Below, piece after piece: positions 44,785 to 56,382 of a DNA stretch of 64,000 nt. The position numbers and the translations under genes are program-made. This DNA comes from Asterella californica. Its lineage: Eukaryota > Streptophyta > Marchantiopsida > Marchantiales > Aytoniaceae. Under the pieces are notes generated by a model, which saw only the letters and a program-made list of their open reading frames with translations, was not told the origin of the DNA and searched no databases. The stretch lies in NCBI GenBank assembly GCA_036924285.1, contig JAYKYS010000007.1:8246001-8310000 (forward strand), read 5' to 3'. How positions within the stretch are numbered: the stretch's first letter is position 1; every line of letters starts with the position of its first letter.

Positions 44785-45792
44785 TAAACAGCACCCGCAG
44801 ACAATAGTACAGGTTGAGCGGCACCACAGTCATATTATTTAGTTGAACAGTACCCGGTACGGTTAACGAGTCTTTACCCAATCATTAGAACCGAGATGGC
44901 AAGCAGAACTCGGGCGTAAGTATTCCAGTGGCTTAACATCCCGATGGCAAGGAGAAGTCGACAGTAACATTCTTTCTGATGATTTAATTGTCAATAATGG
45001 TTTCCTCTTCCTGAAGTTTAGGGTTACTTTAATTTTATGACTTGCTTCCGGAATTTAATTCCATTTACTTCAACGTAAATAACGATTTAATTCAGTGCCT
45101 TTAGGCCTAAATTTTTTACTCGACGTGAGTATTCCGGTGGCTTAACATCCCAATGGTGAAAGTGACCTATGGTGTTTGACAACACAAATCGAATATTTAT
45201 CAGGGCAATTTATGAAGCCATCGCTACATTATCATGATCGCTAAATAGTTACATCGAGTCAAAATTTAGCTTACATGCCCTACATTAAATCGTACTTTGC
45301 GTTGAAGTAGTCATAATGGAATATTAAGAGCCGTCGCAACATTAAACCATCGAGAAAGATTAAACCATCGGGGCTCCACGGAAATAGTTACATTAGTTAA
45401 AAATTATAGGCTTAAAGGCCTCTGAATTAAATCATACTTTGCGTTGAAGTCATCGAAATAAAATCTAGGTTTAAAGGCCTCTAAATTAAATCATTCTTTG
45501 CGTTGAAGTCATCTGAATAAAATCTAGGCTTAAAGGCCTCTGAATTAAATCAAACTTTACGTTGAAGTCATCGGAATAAGAGAGCCGGGAGAGCCTCGCA
45601 ACATTAATAAATCAGCTGGAGGAGGGAAACCATCGGGATCTTAAGTCACCGGAATATTTATGCCTGAGTTCTGCTTGTCATCTCTAATCATCGGGTAAAG
45701 ACTCGTCAATCTTATCGGGTGCTGTTCAACTAAATAATATGACTGTGGTGCCGTTCAACCTGTACTATTGTCTGCGGGTGCTGTTTAAACCA
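44785..45792. mobile_element. Fold-back (MITE-like) element flanked by TTAA
   Basis: The ends are inverted repeats: ACAGCACCCGCAGACAATAG at the left (from about 44789) and its reverse complement at the right (to about 45789). TTAA lies directly outside on both sides. The similarity continues inward for at least 170 bases per arm (for example GACGAGTCTTTACCC and CCGGTGACTTAAGATC-type words), and weaker similarity extends further. There is no coding frame. The TTAA flanks recall piggyBac-type insertions; the assignment is tentative. Confidence 0.75.
45408..45584. repeat. 59-bp tandem repeat, three units
   Basis: Units start AGGCTTAAAGGCCTCTGAA at 45408, 45467 and 45526 and differ by a few bases each. 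A partial fourth unit lies near 45285. They lie within the right arm of the fold-back element. Confidence 0.9.
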
Positions 45793-45800
45793 CCACGGGG

Positions 45801-45808
45801 TATATAAA
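45801..45808 (+). promoter_or_regulatory. TATA-like box
   Basis: TATATAAA in a GC-bounded context (GGGGTATATAAACCCTCC) begins just outside the fold-back element and precedes a tandem repeat array. It looks like a core promoter, but no gene could be attached to it. Confidence 0.4.
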
Positions 45809-45930
45809 CCCTCCTCGCAAGCGGCAGCACCTTTGATGTCATTGTATGGTAAGTCTGGCACAGAGAGCCGGAGCGGAGAGAGACTTTTTTCGACGATTCT
45901 AAGGTTCAAGACTCGGGCAAGCTGTGGGGT

Positions 45931-46210
45931 CGGCTGAGTGCGTGAGAAGTCGACGGTTTGATATTTTCTTGTGTTCATTTTACAGTGCAGTGTGAGATCG
46001 GCTGAGTGCGTGTGGAGTCGACGGTTCGGTATTTTCCTGTGTTCGTTTTACAGTGCAGTGTGGGTCAGCTGAGTGCATGTGGAGTCGACGGTTTGGTATT
46101 TTCCTGTGTTTGTTTTACAGTGCAGTGGGTGGAGTCGGCTCGCTGCGACGGCCTAGTTTTTTCTGTGTATGCTTTACTGTGTAGTGGGTGGAATCGGCTC
46201 GTTATTTGCA
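45931..46210. repeat. Tandem array of about 68 bp, five units
   Basis: Units begin CGGCTGAGTGCGTG-like at 45931, 45999, 46066, 46136 and 46195. Each holds TTTTACAGTGCAGTG or a close variant. Divergence increases toward the right end. Confidence 0.88.
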
Positions 46211-47860
46211 GCAGAGCCATCACATCATTGTTTCTGTGAGGTCAGCGGTTCAGCGAGAAATCGTCATATCATATTTCAAAGTAGGACGCTGAGTCCTCTT
46301 GCATTGGTCCTTCCACTGAACAAAGATGTTATAGATTATCTGGATTATCGTTCTTGTGATATGTACATCTAAAATCAGAGAAAAAAAAACTCCACGGAAA
46401 AAACAGCTAAAATAGATAAATAAAACTCCTAAAATCAGCTGCCACATATGGTCTGCTGTCGTTTACGTTCATGATTCACTTGCAGTATTGTACTGTAAAA
46501 GCCGAGGCAAAGACATCTTTTTTCTCTTAACCAACGTCCTCTTCGTTGCATTCCAGTTCTCTATTGAAGATTTCACTACTGAAAATTTAAATGTGTAGCT
46601 GTATATTATGTACAGTATGCTGTTTCTAAAGTACTCTTCTCTTTGCCAATTTGGTTATCGTATAGTTGCGTTTGCCTTATGTGTTATTTTTGAATCTCTT
46701 TTGATTTTCAATTTAGGTAATATATGATAATTATAAAACAAACTGTTTCTCACATTATCTATCTAAAATTTAATTATAACTCGTATGTATATATGATAAC
46801 ACAAAACAAACGTTAGTTAAAATTGATTTAAGTATCCTAATATTTAACCATCTCTTTTTTACAATAAATCCTAGCCACTGCTTGTGCCAATTACGCAGCA
46901 TGATTTAGCTTCCGCGCTCTGCGCTTGTCCTCTTCCTTTGGCTGGAACTCTAGGTTTGCATGCAATATATAGAAGGGACATATAAGTAGCGAAAGTTCCA
47001 AACTAGGTGCTGCAGGATACACACGACCATAAATCTGACTCTAGTATAAAAAGATTCACCTGTATGTCCAGCCAGTGTCCAGCTCTGAAAGGAACTTTTC
47101 TTACTTCTTTGAAGACGACTTCAATTGCTCGACCTGCATGTGATAATGAGTGCTAATGTTGGAAGTGAAAGTATATCCTCACCAGGATATACTTAAAAGG
47201 CTTGACGAGAGGAGGTTGCGGGAGGAGAGGAGACGAAACGAGAGGGAGGGGAGAAAGTGTAAGTTGCGAGGGTGGAGTGTGTTGGAGGTAGATTAGTGCA
47301 GATTTTTCTACATAGTTTTTTTTGTTTTTTTTCTAGAATTTTTATATTTTGTGAAGAAAAGAGTGAATATTAAATACTTTTAAGTTTTTTAGGATTATAT
47401 AGTCTTTTGTTTAAATTTTGAAAAATGCTGACAGTGTTCTTGTTACGTTTAATGTGTCTTTTATTTCTAGAAGATTAGGGTTCTATATTTGAGAGTATAT
47501 TTTTAATATATTTTTACGACTGATAATATTTGATTAGATATCATCTTTTTTTTAGTTATGGGTACTCTTTCTCTCATGAGATCGAGATCCGAGACACACC
47601 ATCTCCGGTATACGATATTTATCTCGTAAAGAGATAAAGTCTCATGTGAGAAAGATGCACGAGAGCTATGATTGGATCACATAGGATATCTAGGTTAGCC
47701 GAGAGCGGAGGTCTCGTGCAGGCATTACGGCACCGTTAGTCATTCTTCTTGGAGTTCCTGCTGGGTCGTAGGAGTGGTTAAGAGTCCATATTGACACTAA
47801 TATGAGATTGTTCGAGACGAGTTTTCTTTGTCTACGTTTGTTTCATCGGCTACCTCGTGC
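46211..47860. other. AT-rich intergenic with short palindromes
   Basis: No gene seen. At 47560-47660 there are nested inverted repeats (CTTTCTCTCATGAGA with TCTCATGTGAGAAAG, and TTTATCTC with GAGATAAA) that could fold into one long stem. Confidence 0.5.
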
Positions 47861-47869
47861 TCTCTATGA

Positions 47870-49205
47870 CAAGATGAGGCATGCATTATGTCTATCTCTC
47901 GACATGTTGACATGAAACACTTGGGAAGAGACGGCGTGGTTATTGTTCTTATTATTATCTCGTTGGTGTTTATGTTATACTCAAGATGACAAAGTGAGGC
48001 ATCAGGAGATGACTGTCCGTCTTCAGAGATTTCATGCTGGTGATTGGATGACCTTATAGGAGGAATCAATACATGTTGCGCGAGATAGGAGTGAGTCTAC
48101 ACTTGACGTCTCATCTTTCATTCATATACGACATAGTAAAATGTTAGGTCATGTTGGAGAGTATATAGAGATGCTAGAGCATTGCATCATTTATCACTGG
48201 TATGTCTTATTGAGGAGACGATCACTTCAGCTTGAAGAGTCATTATGTCTTGATATTGAGATACTAGAGCTCAACTCCGCTTTTGTTCGGACCAGGGCGT
48301 AAACTCTTGACTCATAACTCGATCTTGCATTAGAGCGTTCCGACTCGCACGGACTATCTTTTTTACAGCGATGAGGTTCCGCCTAGGCTTGGTCCAATCT
48401 GTTATCTCAGCAATATCCACATGCGAGTGTGATGTCTCGCTAGACACCTCGTGTCAACACCTCACTCGCTGTCCTCAGGGCGGAGATTGGATAGCTATTT
48501 ATGATGCCATCAAGGACGTTGTATTTCTTACAGCATGAGAGAGTGTTACATGACGTGGAGAGAGCATTGATATGTCCTTCAGAAAGGAGGGTCAGTGAGA
48601 GCTTACTTGTACATGATGAAAGAGGATTCAATCTCAGTGAAAAATGTGACTATCACAGATCCGACACAAGATTCGGTAGCGGCACACGTGATGACGCAGC
48701 TCTTAGGATGGACTGCAAGCATAGCGGCAGCAGCGAAGGTGTCCAAGTGCAAGAGTATGCAGGAGGGACATCGCTTCATCCCCTAGCTTTGGAGACATAT
48801 GGATCGTCAATCTTCGAGTTCGATATTTTTATTCGAGATTGTGCCAGAGCTTACCATGAAAGACGCCAAGAGGTGCCACTTTATCTTTCTTATTGCACTA
48901 TGTTCTTTAGACAACAAGTTTCTATTGCTCTACAGAGAGCTTTAGCAGATGCGATCAACACGAGAGCAATTGCAGTAGGCGATGCTATTTCATGTGCATC
49001 TATTGTACACATGAGTTTTGATTTATCGATGTGTGATATTTTAAGAACGATAGATCACTTTAGAGCTACAGATAGTGGGGCTTAGCCTTGATATTCTTTT
49101 TCCCTTCGAGGCGTTTGTTGCTTAACTCTTCGGGTCTCTCTTTCCTTTGTACGGTTTGATTCTCTCTTCCCATCCGTTGGTTATTCATTACGTCGCGTTA
49201 CTCCG
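47870..49205 (+). pseudogene. Degenerate reverse-transcriptase-type tail, copy 2 (longer)
   Basis: Low-stop coding-like sequence from about 47870 includes RLQRFHAGDWMTL. It is followed by the frame 48595-48786 (VKNVTITDPTQDSVAAHVM, AAAAKVSKCKSMQEGHRFIP). After a frameshift comes LALETYGSSIFEFDIF and MFFRQQVSIALQRALADAI, ending at 49085. The order and wording match the C-terminal end of plant retroelement reverse transcriptases. It is clearly dead. Copy 1 at 43750 aligns over about 0.7 kb. Confidence 0.6.
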
Positions 49206-51373
49206 TGTAAGAAGTTTAGTTAGGATTGCATACTAGACAAGACTTACAGTAGTTTCGGATCTGATATCAACCCAACAACAAACAATAATAAAATGCCTGA
49301 GTATGTAATTACTTCGTGAAGAAGTAGGAGATAATAGCTTGAATCCTTGTGGAAGAGGTTCTCAAGGGTTAAAGGTGTTACTGTTGTTGCAGTTTATGCT
49401 ATACCATCATAACAATTGGAGAAGGAAAAACAGAAGATGTCAATGATGTTGAAACTATACAGCCAAGGAATTGACCTTGTTCCCTTTACCAAATGCAACG
49501 TACTGAACCGGAGAACATTTTTTACCGATAAAATAACAAAACTTCATTTTCGAAGCCATCCAATGGTAATTGGCAAACATTTAAGAATGAAAATCAAACT
49601 AAGCAACTTGGCTAACCACGCAAATACACTAAATGTACATTATTATCACCTGAGTTCAGTTCACTTCATGTATCCGAGTGTTTTTTATTATTGAAGATGA
49701 ATTGTTTTTATTTAGAATGAATTAAATGTGATATTAATGTATTTTAGACATAATTTTATACTCCATATATCTTTTTAAATTTTTAGAGTAATTTATTTAA
49801 TATTTAATATTTAATATTTAATATTTTGTAATAATATCATTACTAGATAATCCAAATATTCCTCTAAATCATAAGGGTACGAAATACAGCTCTCTTCAGA
49901 AAACATTTCTCTCCCCGGCTCGAACTCCAGACCTCTAGAGTAACGACTCTTGTTATCCCTGTGTTATCTTGAGCATATGTGTAATTAGAGAGTAGATGAA
50001 TATTCTTTTCTCGATTCAAATTTCTGATTTCTTTGCTAGCACAACATTTGTATAATTAGAATCTAAATGTTTAAATATATTTTTGTGTCATTAAAAAGAT
50101 CAACCATGTGTAGACAAAAGATACTTTTCATGCGCCCGTATGTATGTAATTAATCTGTAAATTTATTTTCTTATGTATATAATCAATTTATGAATTTATT
50201 TTCCAATCAAGTGTCAAATACCTCTTTAAAGAAACCCTAAAGGAATGAAGACCCCGAATTTTTCTCTTCTAAAATATTCTCTTATATGATTAACTTATAA
50301 AGCTAATTTCCAGTCTAATGTCATATACCCCTTTAAAGGGCCAAAGGAATCAAACTCCTAATCTTTTGTCCCCAATACCCGCTTGTCCTTTTCCTTTCCC
50401 TGGCCAGAAGTGTATGTTACATGCATACTTTTAGCTAACTGAAACGAAACCTCTAGCGGAGTGAAGCTCTTATATCCCTACATAATATTAAAGCTAATAC
50501 AGCTCAATAATTACATCGATATAACTAAAACAGAAAAACTATAAGGGAATATATACAACTATATTATGTATGGATGATAATGTATCACTCGTGGACACTG
50601 AAGTTCTTTGGTTCTCGGAAGCTCTGATACAAGAAGAGAGTTTCTCAATTCAACCGGTTGCACTTTTTCTGTCGAAGTATGAGTGACATATTAGGGAAAT
50701 CGAAGATCGGTGTCTCAACTGTGTTTAGCTTACAATCCTCTAAGGAAAAGGTCGTGGGTTCAATCTTTTGCGAGTATGATTAGAGGTGCATGTTGCTGCA
50801 AACTGTTAATGAAGCTTCTGGTCCGAGTCCCGCTCTGATGTACTCACATGGTCCTCTATTACCCCAAAAGACAAGTAATACCATTTACCATTTCTATTCA
50901 GTGTTGTGAACATAGCAGGTAGCGCAACCGGTAAGATCATTACGCTTCTTTCTTACTTACCGTTTCTGCACTTTCTTCGTCTACCCCAAGCGGAAAACGG
51001 CGACAAAACCTTCTTTCTCAGGTTTCTTCACTATAGAAAGATACTTATACAAGCACATTAGTAGATTCTCAGTGAGTACGCTCAAGTTCTTTCCGAAATA
51101 TACAGCCTATAAAACGAAGTTGGCAGAAAAGCTGTCAAAGCTGTCGCTATCACAGTAACCACATTTACAGACTATTACTCGAGATCGGACCAACCACATT
51201 GCAGAAGTTTTCTAGCAATGGAAACGAACATATCACACCTTCTAGAACCACGCTCGATTAACTTTACTGCACCAGTCCATGAGTTGTTATGTTCATTTCG
51301 AAAGTACAAACAGAGCAACGAGATAGTGAGCGGTGAAAATGCTGATTTCATATTAACTAACGATTGTGAAGAA
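49206..51373. other. AT-rich intergenic, repeat fragments
   Basis: No gene supported. It holds a TTTAATA repeat (49795-49825), RNA-polymerase-III B-box-like words (GGTCTGGAGTTCGAGCC on the minus strand near 49925, GGTCGTGGGTTCAATC at about 50745), and an orphan primer-site-like word at 50600-50615 on the minus strand (TGTATCAGAGCTTC). Confidence 0.45.
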
Positions 51374-51642
51374 TGTACTCAGAAGTGGATAAGGGAAGCT
51401 AATTATATTAGCACAATAATGTCTGACTCACATGACAGTTAAATAGTAATGAAGAGCAAATGGTACGAAGATTACTCTCCTATCTGGGGATCCACAAAAT
51501 ATGCTAAGCTTCCGAGATGATTTTATCATGTGACTGCTAAGCTTCCGAGATGATTTTATCATGTGACTGACACCGCCTTTTTTTAGAGAGAGAATGCGAG
51601 CACATGGGATGTATCTAATCTAGCTGAGGTTTGAGTCGAACA
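51374..51642 (-). repeat. Copia element 3' LTR
   Basis: It contains a 33-bp tandem duplication (GCTAAGCTTCCGAGATGATT..., at about 51500-51565) that the other LTR lacks. Confidence 0.85.
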
Positions 51643-51658
51643 CTCTCCTTCAAACCTC
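51643..51658 (-). other. Copia polypurine tract
   Basis: On the minus strand GAGGTTTGAAGGAGAG ends directly at the LTR start TGTTCGAC. Confidence 0.8.
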
Positions 51659-51829
51659 ATACCGGGATCTGATCCCCAATCGTTCTCTGCACCTCTTGAA
51701 ACTGTCCCGGGGTAAAGCTTTAGTCAGAGTGTCTGGTATCATAAGAGTAATGGGAGTAAACTCTATCATGATTTCACCAGAGTTGATATAGTTGACAGTT
51801 CCACCAAATCTCTAATATAGTGATAGTGC

Positions 51830-52103
51830 ACATGGCTATGCTTGTCCGTGAATAGAGCACCGGATTCTTACAAAGAGAAATTGTGCTCTGGTTATCACAT
51901 AGTAACGTTGTAGATCCTCTGGGTTCCTCTCCAAGATCTGTAAGAAGATTTTTGTTCCAGACGAATTCTCCTCGCGCAGTAGATGCAAAGTATTCCGCTT
52001 CTGTGGATGATAGCGCTACTACCTTTTGCTTTTTGCTCAGCTAGCTAACGGCTCCACCACCAAGTAAAAAAAAAGTGACTGAAGTAGAACGACTAGATTG
52101 AGG
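51830..52103 (-). pseudogene. Copia RNase H, C-terminal part
   Basis: The minus strand reads LSSTEAEYFAS and LLCDNQSTISLCKNPV, standard copia RNase H signatures. A stop sits just before LSKKQ. It joins the N-terminal part at 53237 once the insert is ignored. Confidence 0.85.
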
Positions 52104-53236
52104 ATCTTTTCGCGCACCTACCGTTTTGTTGCGCCGTCGGAAGCTCTTGCTCAGTAGGTCACGAAATTTACACCGCTAACTTACAAACCACAATCATAAG
52201 TTAGCGTCTATGCACCACTTACCTTAACTCTGTTTGATCCGGACCGGAGTCGGATCGTCTCCCTAATCATCACTCCTAAGTCCCGACCTAGACCCGCCTA
52301 GGTTGGTCTCAAAACATGAGCAAGTCATAAGATGACTTGGGGCGGACTTCCCACAAAGTCCAAGGTCCTAAACAATACCTCCAGCACACCTAGCGATCCA
52401 ACCATCCGTAATGTCCGTCTGGGTCTAGACTCCCGAACGATGGTCTAACCCGTCGACTCTTTCCTTAGTCTTGCTCCAGTCCTTACATTGTTCTTAAGTC
52501 CAGACGTCCAAGTCTGGATCGGAACGTGTCTTGGAACCGACCCAGTCATCACCTCATGTCCCCCGATCGCTGAACCATGAGATCGAGTGACTCGTCCTGG
52601 CCCACCCAGACATCGAGCCCCCCTCCTATATACTTCTGAGGATCGACGGCCTCGCCTTCCTCTTTGGTCCCTGAAAATTATACCACAACCCGATGCTGAT
52701 TCGGCCATAACTCTCAGCCTGGAAGTCAGTTCGAGGAGTTCTATATATCACTGGAAAGCTCTCGTCGAGACTTTTCAAATGATACCTTATTGGCCTCGAG
52801 ATCTTACGTATAGCTCTGTCCATGATCTAAAACGTCCCTGCAGCTCCAACACTTAGTCATATTTTCAGAAACCTGTGGTCCAGATCCAGACTCGAACTCT
52901 GTGATTCTGACCAACGTCCAAACCACGGTCCGTCTGAGTCTCGGACTCACGTCTGGGTCTTACTTCTCGGACTCACGTCTTAGACTTATGTCTCAAACCT
53001 ATGTTTCAGTCTGTTCCCAGACTTGCCCCCTTATGTCAACGTTCGTCTAGAGTCGTCTTGGGATAGGCCCTTCTGTCCTAACTCAATATTCCAACATTGG
53101 TTCAGAGAACCACTTAGGGTTCATATGATCCCGACTTCTTGGTCAAGCCGTTCAATACGACTCGCAGCGTTCACAACTTAGCGCAAGTCCACTAGGGTTC
53201 TATTGTTCGCGTCTGCGCCCGACCTTGAGATTGAGG
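52104..53236. mobile_element. Unclassified insert of about 1.1 kb with 9-bp target duplication
   Basis: AGATTGAGG occurs at 52095-52103 and again at 53228-53236. Leaving out one copy and everything between restores a continuous copia RNase H frame. The insert has no clear terminal repeats and no coding frame. It is rich in short GTCT/AGAC words such as CGGACTCACGTCT, which is repeated at about 52945-52985. Nine bases fit Mutator-type insertions, but the missing inverted ends leave the class open. Confidence 0.75.
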
Positions 53237-53413
53237 GTCGCGACAATCTCCTGCCCAATCTGGATCCGTAAACGCTTCTAGTTCTAAAGACTTGTTCTCT
53301 CCAGTGTAAGCTATCCCGTGAGTGGGGGTGCCTTTTAAGTACCGTAAGATGCGTTTGGATTGTTTCAAGTAACTGAAGCTAGACTTGGAGATGAATTGAT
53401 TGAATCCGATCAC
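53237..53413 (-). pseudogene. Copia RNase H, N-terminal part
   Basis: IGFNQFISKSSFSYLKQSKR, RYLKGTPTHGIAY and FTDPDWAGD identify the copia RT/RNase H junction. The first catalytic Asp lies in DPDWAGD. Confidence 0.88.
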
Positions 53414-53583
53414 CGAAAATTATATGTCGGAACGTGTACACAGTGCAATGTAAAGCAGACTCCCAATTAACCGGTTGTATGGGAAGGCGCCTGATTTCTC
53501 ATTTTCATCAGGTGTAGAATAGATTTGGCTGCGTGGTTCCATTGGAGTGGCTATATCCTTGGATTGCTCCATCACGTATCTCT

Positions 53584-54215
53584 TCAGAACTTTGTCAACG
53601 TAACCAGTTTGGCAACATGCAGTCTCCTTCTTGTCCTATCACGGGTGATCAACAGACCTAGGAAGAATGATAAGATCCCACAATCTTTTATCTCAAATGC
53701 CTCTCCCAACCTGTGTTTTACTGTCTCCATGTGCCTAATGTTGTTTGATCCTAAAATGAGATCATCTACGTATAGGATCAGCATTGTAAATAGCGTACCT
53801 TGGGTTTGCAAATAGACGTTATCATCTTACCCCAATAACTGAAAATTTTGTTTTCTCGAGTAGCCGTCAATCTTCAGAAACTAGTTTCTGGATGCATGCT
53901 TTAGACCGTAATTGATTTGCGCAACTTGTACACAAACCCAGTACCTTGTTCGAATCCCTCAGCTTGTGCCATGTAGATGTCTTCATCTAAGTCTCCGTTC
54001 AGAAAAGTTGTAGAGACGTCCATCTGATGCAACTCCATGTCGTAGTGGGCCGCTATTGCTAAAATCGTCCTCACGCTTGTCATCTTCACCATGGTAGAGA
54101 AGGTTTCATGAAAAGGTAGCTGTGAGTAACCCTTCGCAATTAGTTGGGCCTTGAACCGTTGAAGCTTCCTTTCCCAGTCATACTTCAGTTTGTAGGTCCA
54201 ACGACTCTCGATCAT
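53584..54215 (-). pseudogene. Copia reverse transcriptase
   Basis: Two frames: 53901-54215 with WTYKLKYDWERKLQRFKAQL, KGYSQ and QMDVSTTFLNGDLDEDIYM, and 53584-53811 with the catalytic MLILYVDDLILGSNN. They are separated by a damaged stretch at 53812-53900. The YVDD motif is intact, but the frame is not. Confidence 0.9.
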
Positions 54216-54440
54216 TGTCCTTCCGGATGATAAGGTGGCGAGATCCTATGTTTGACTTTTCATCAATGATTCATACTCTTCTATCATCGTTTGCATCCAT
54301 TGGTGGGATTCTAGACTCGTTGTTGTCTCGGGGTACCCTTCAAGCGTGAGAAGGATGGTTGAGGGGCCGATTCCATCTGTGAGAATTACGCTGTTGCTCT
54401 GAAGGCTCTCCAAAACTTTCGACTTAGCCTCCTAGCCTTA

Positions 54441-54748
54441 GGAGGAAGGATTCTCTTTTGAACTGGCACAGAATCATCAGTGGTTACCATCTCAATGTTG
54501 GATCGTTTTCGTTCACTTCGGGATCATGACTTTTTGCCGTGGTTTCATGATCTGAGGAGACGAGCTCATTGTGGCCGTATGCCTCCTAGTTCTAGGAGGA
54601 AGGATTCTCTTTTGAACTGGGACAGAATCATCAGTGGTTACCATCTCAATGATTGGATCATTTTCGTTCACTTCGAGATCATGACTTTTTTCCGTGGTTT
54701 CATGATCTGAGGAGACGAGCTCATTGTGGCCGTATGCAACATCTCCCA
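54441..54748 (-). repeat. 154-bp tandem duplication in copia pol
   Basis: GGAGGAAGGATTCTCTTTTG starts at 54441 and again at 54595, followed by almost identical sequence. The offset is not a multiple of three, so it disrupts the frame. Confidence 0.88.
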
Positions 54749-55271
54749 TTATGCTATCGTTGTCACCTCCGGTTAGGATCGGATCTAGGATTGGTGCATC
54801 TATCCCTGGATGCATTGGAAAAGGATCTACGGAGGAATCATTGTCAAGTTCACTATTGTAGAGGAAATTATCTTCGTCGAGGAGTATGTCTCTACTTAAA
54901 GAAAACTTGCGTAATTTTGGATTCCAAAGCCTATATCCTTTGGCTTCGGTTGCGTATCCTACAAAGATTGTCTTTGTGCTTCTGACCTCGAGCTTGGTTC
55001 TATGTGCTGAAGGGACGTGCATGTAAGCAATGTATCCTAATGTTCTGAGGTGGGACAGGTCAGGCTTGACTCTACTCCACTTCTCTTCGGGAGTCTTACC
55101 TTTCACTGCTGAGGTTGCTGTCCAATTCTGCACGTAGACGGCAGTTGCCACAACCCCCATCCACAACTTTCTTGGTAATTTAGCTTGTGCAAACCTGCAC
55201 CGAGCCGCATTGACGATGCTCCGATTCTTCCTTTCTGTCACTCCATTCTGCTGCGGTGAATAGGGGAGCAT
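54513..55271 (-). pseudogene. Copia integrase C-terminal part and linker
   Basis: The frame holds LPYSPQQNGVTERKNRSIVN with the catalytic Glu, then WMGVVATAVYVQNWTATSAV, HLRTLGYIAYMHVP and FVGYATEAKGYRLWNPK, all standard copia integrase text. An acidic linker follows and contains the duplicated stretch. Confidence 0.88.
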
Positions 55272-55321
55272 GTGCTATCTTTCTATACTCTCCTGTCGAC
55301 AAAATTCTTTGAATTTGTTGC

Positions 55322-55945
55322 TCATAAATTCTCCTGCGTTGTCAGAACGTAGTCTCCTAATCTGCTTTCCGCTCTGCTCCTCGACACAAGAGACTTGTAG
55401 TCTTTGAAACTCGCAAACGTGCCACTCTTGGATTTGAAGAAGTACATCATAGTACGTCGTGTGTAGTCATCGATAAAAGTTAGAAAGTATCTAGAATTTC
55501 CTAACGATGGGATCTCCATTGGACCACACAAGTCCATATGGACGAGTTCAAGGATTTCAGATGTCCTCGTTCCGACTTCTCCAAAGGAACGGCGATGTTG
55601 CTTCCCAAGCGCACAGGCCTCACATACGGCAAGCTTGGGATGTTGCTCCACTTCAAGATCACTCACCATCTTCTTATCAAACAATTTTCGGGTTGTGTTA
55701 CGATTTGCATGTGCAAGTCGTATGTGCCATTTGTCAAAGTTGTTGTGATCTGAGATGGCATTTAGCACGCTCTCAATGGACTCCGGACTGCCAAGGGTGT
55801 ACAAGTTACCGTTCCTATGACCTTGCGTTAGAACGGCTCCTATGATTTCATCTTTGACTAAAAATGCTTTAGAGTTGAACTCAGTGGTGGTGCCCATGTC
55901 TGCGATCCGTGCTATGGACAACAGATCCCTTTTCGATTCCGGCAT
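55322..55945 (-). pseudogene. Copia gag-pre-integrase and integrase core
   Basis: HIRLAHANRNTTRKLFDKK and CEACALGKQHRRSF form the HHCC zinc part. LVHMDLCGPMEIPSLGN carries the first catalytic Asp, and FLTFIDDYTRRTMMYFFKSK follows. The frame breaks near 55322 before the second Asp region. Confidence 0.9.
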
Positions 55946-56298
55946 AAACAGAACTCCCTAAGTGTTCTTGTCTTGCCATCTTTGATTGAGATTGTGATCT
56001 CACTTATGCCCCGGATTCTGCACTCGTTATCATCACCCAATTGCACGGTTCTATCAAACAAGCTTGGTGTGTATGTTGTGAACCAGTCTCTATGGTACGA
56101 CATGTGTTGCGTTGCTCCTGAATCAAAGATCAACTTCTGATGACTGGTCGTCGGACATGAGATTACTATATCTACTCCTAATACGTGCCGTGACTTTTGT
56201 ATAGCAATTGTGCCGTACTTCTGCAAGTGGTCATGGATCGTATATGCCTTTGGTGGGATCTCCTCAATGACGTGTGCAGTGCTTTTTCTTTCCCACAT
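55912..56298 (-). pseudogene. Copia protease region
   Basis: LIFDSGATQHMSYHRDWFTT contains the intact catalytic Asp-Ser-Gly-Ala. VQLGDDNECRIRGISEITI follows, as usual in copia. Before it, at about 56330-56400, a zinc knuckle reads RRYCKIDGHHEYEC, in which the first Cys of the CCHC set is lost. Confidence 0.88.
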
Positions 56299-56382
56299 CT
56301 CTTTCTCACGAACGAGATCTGCAAGCTTCTTACAACACTCATACTCGTGATGTCCGTCTATTTTGCAGTAGCGCCGTGGACC

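Noticed and set aside
45408..46210. CRISPR-like arrays.
   Set aside because: The repeats are direct tandem repeats without unique spacers, and the window is eukaryotic.
43750..49205. tRNA genes at the B-box-like words.
   Set aside because: No complete cloverleaf could be drawn by hand.
51218..51442. A 74-codon plus-strand ORF.
   Set aside because: It runs across the edge of the copia LTR, so it is unlikely to be a gene.
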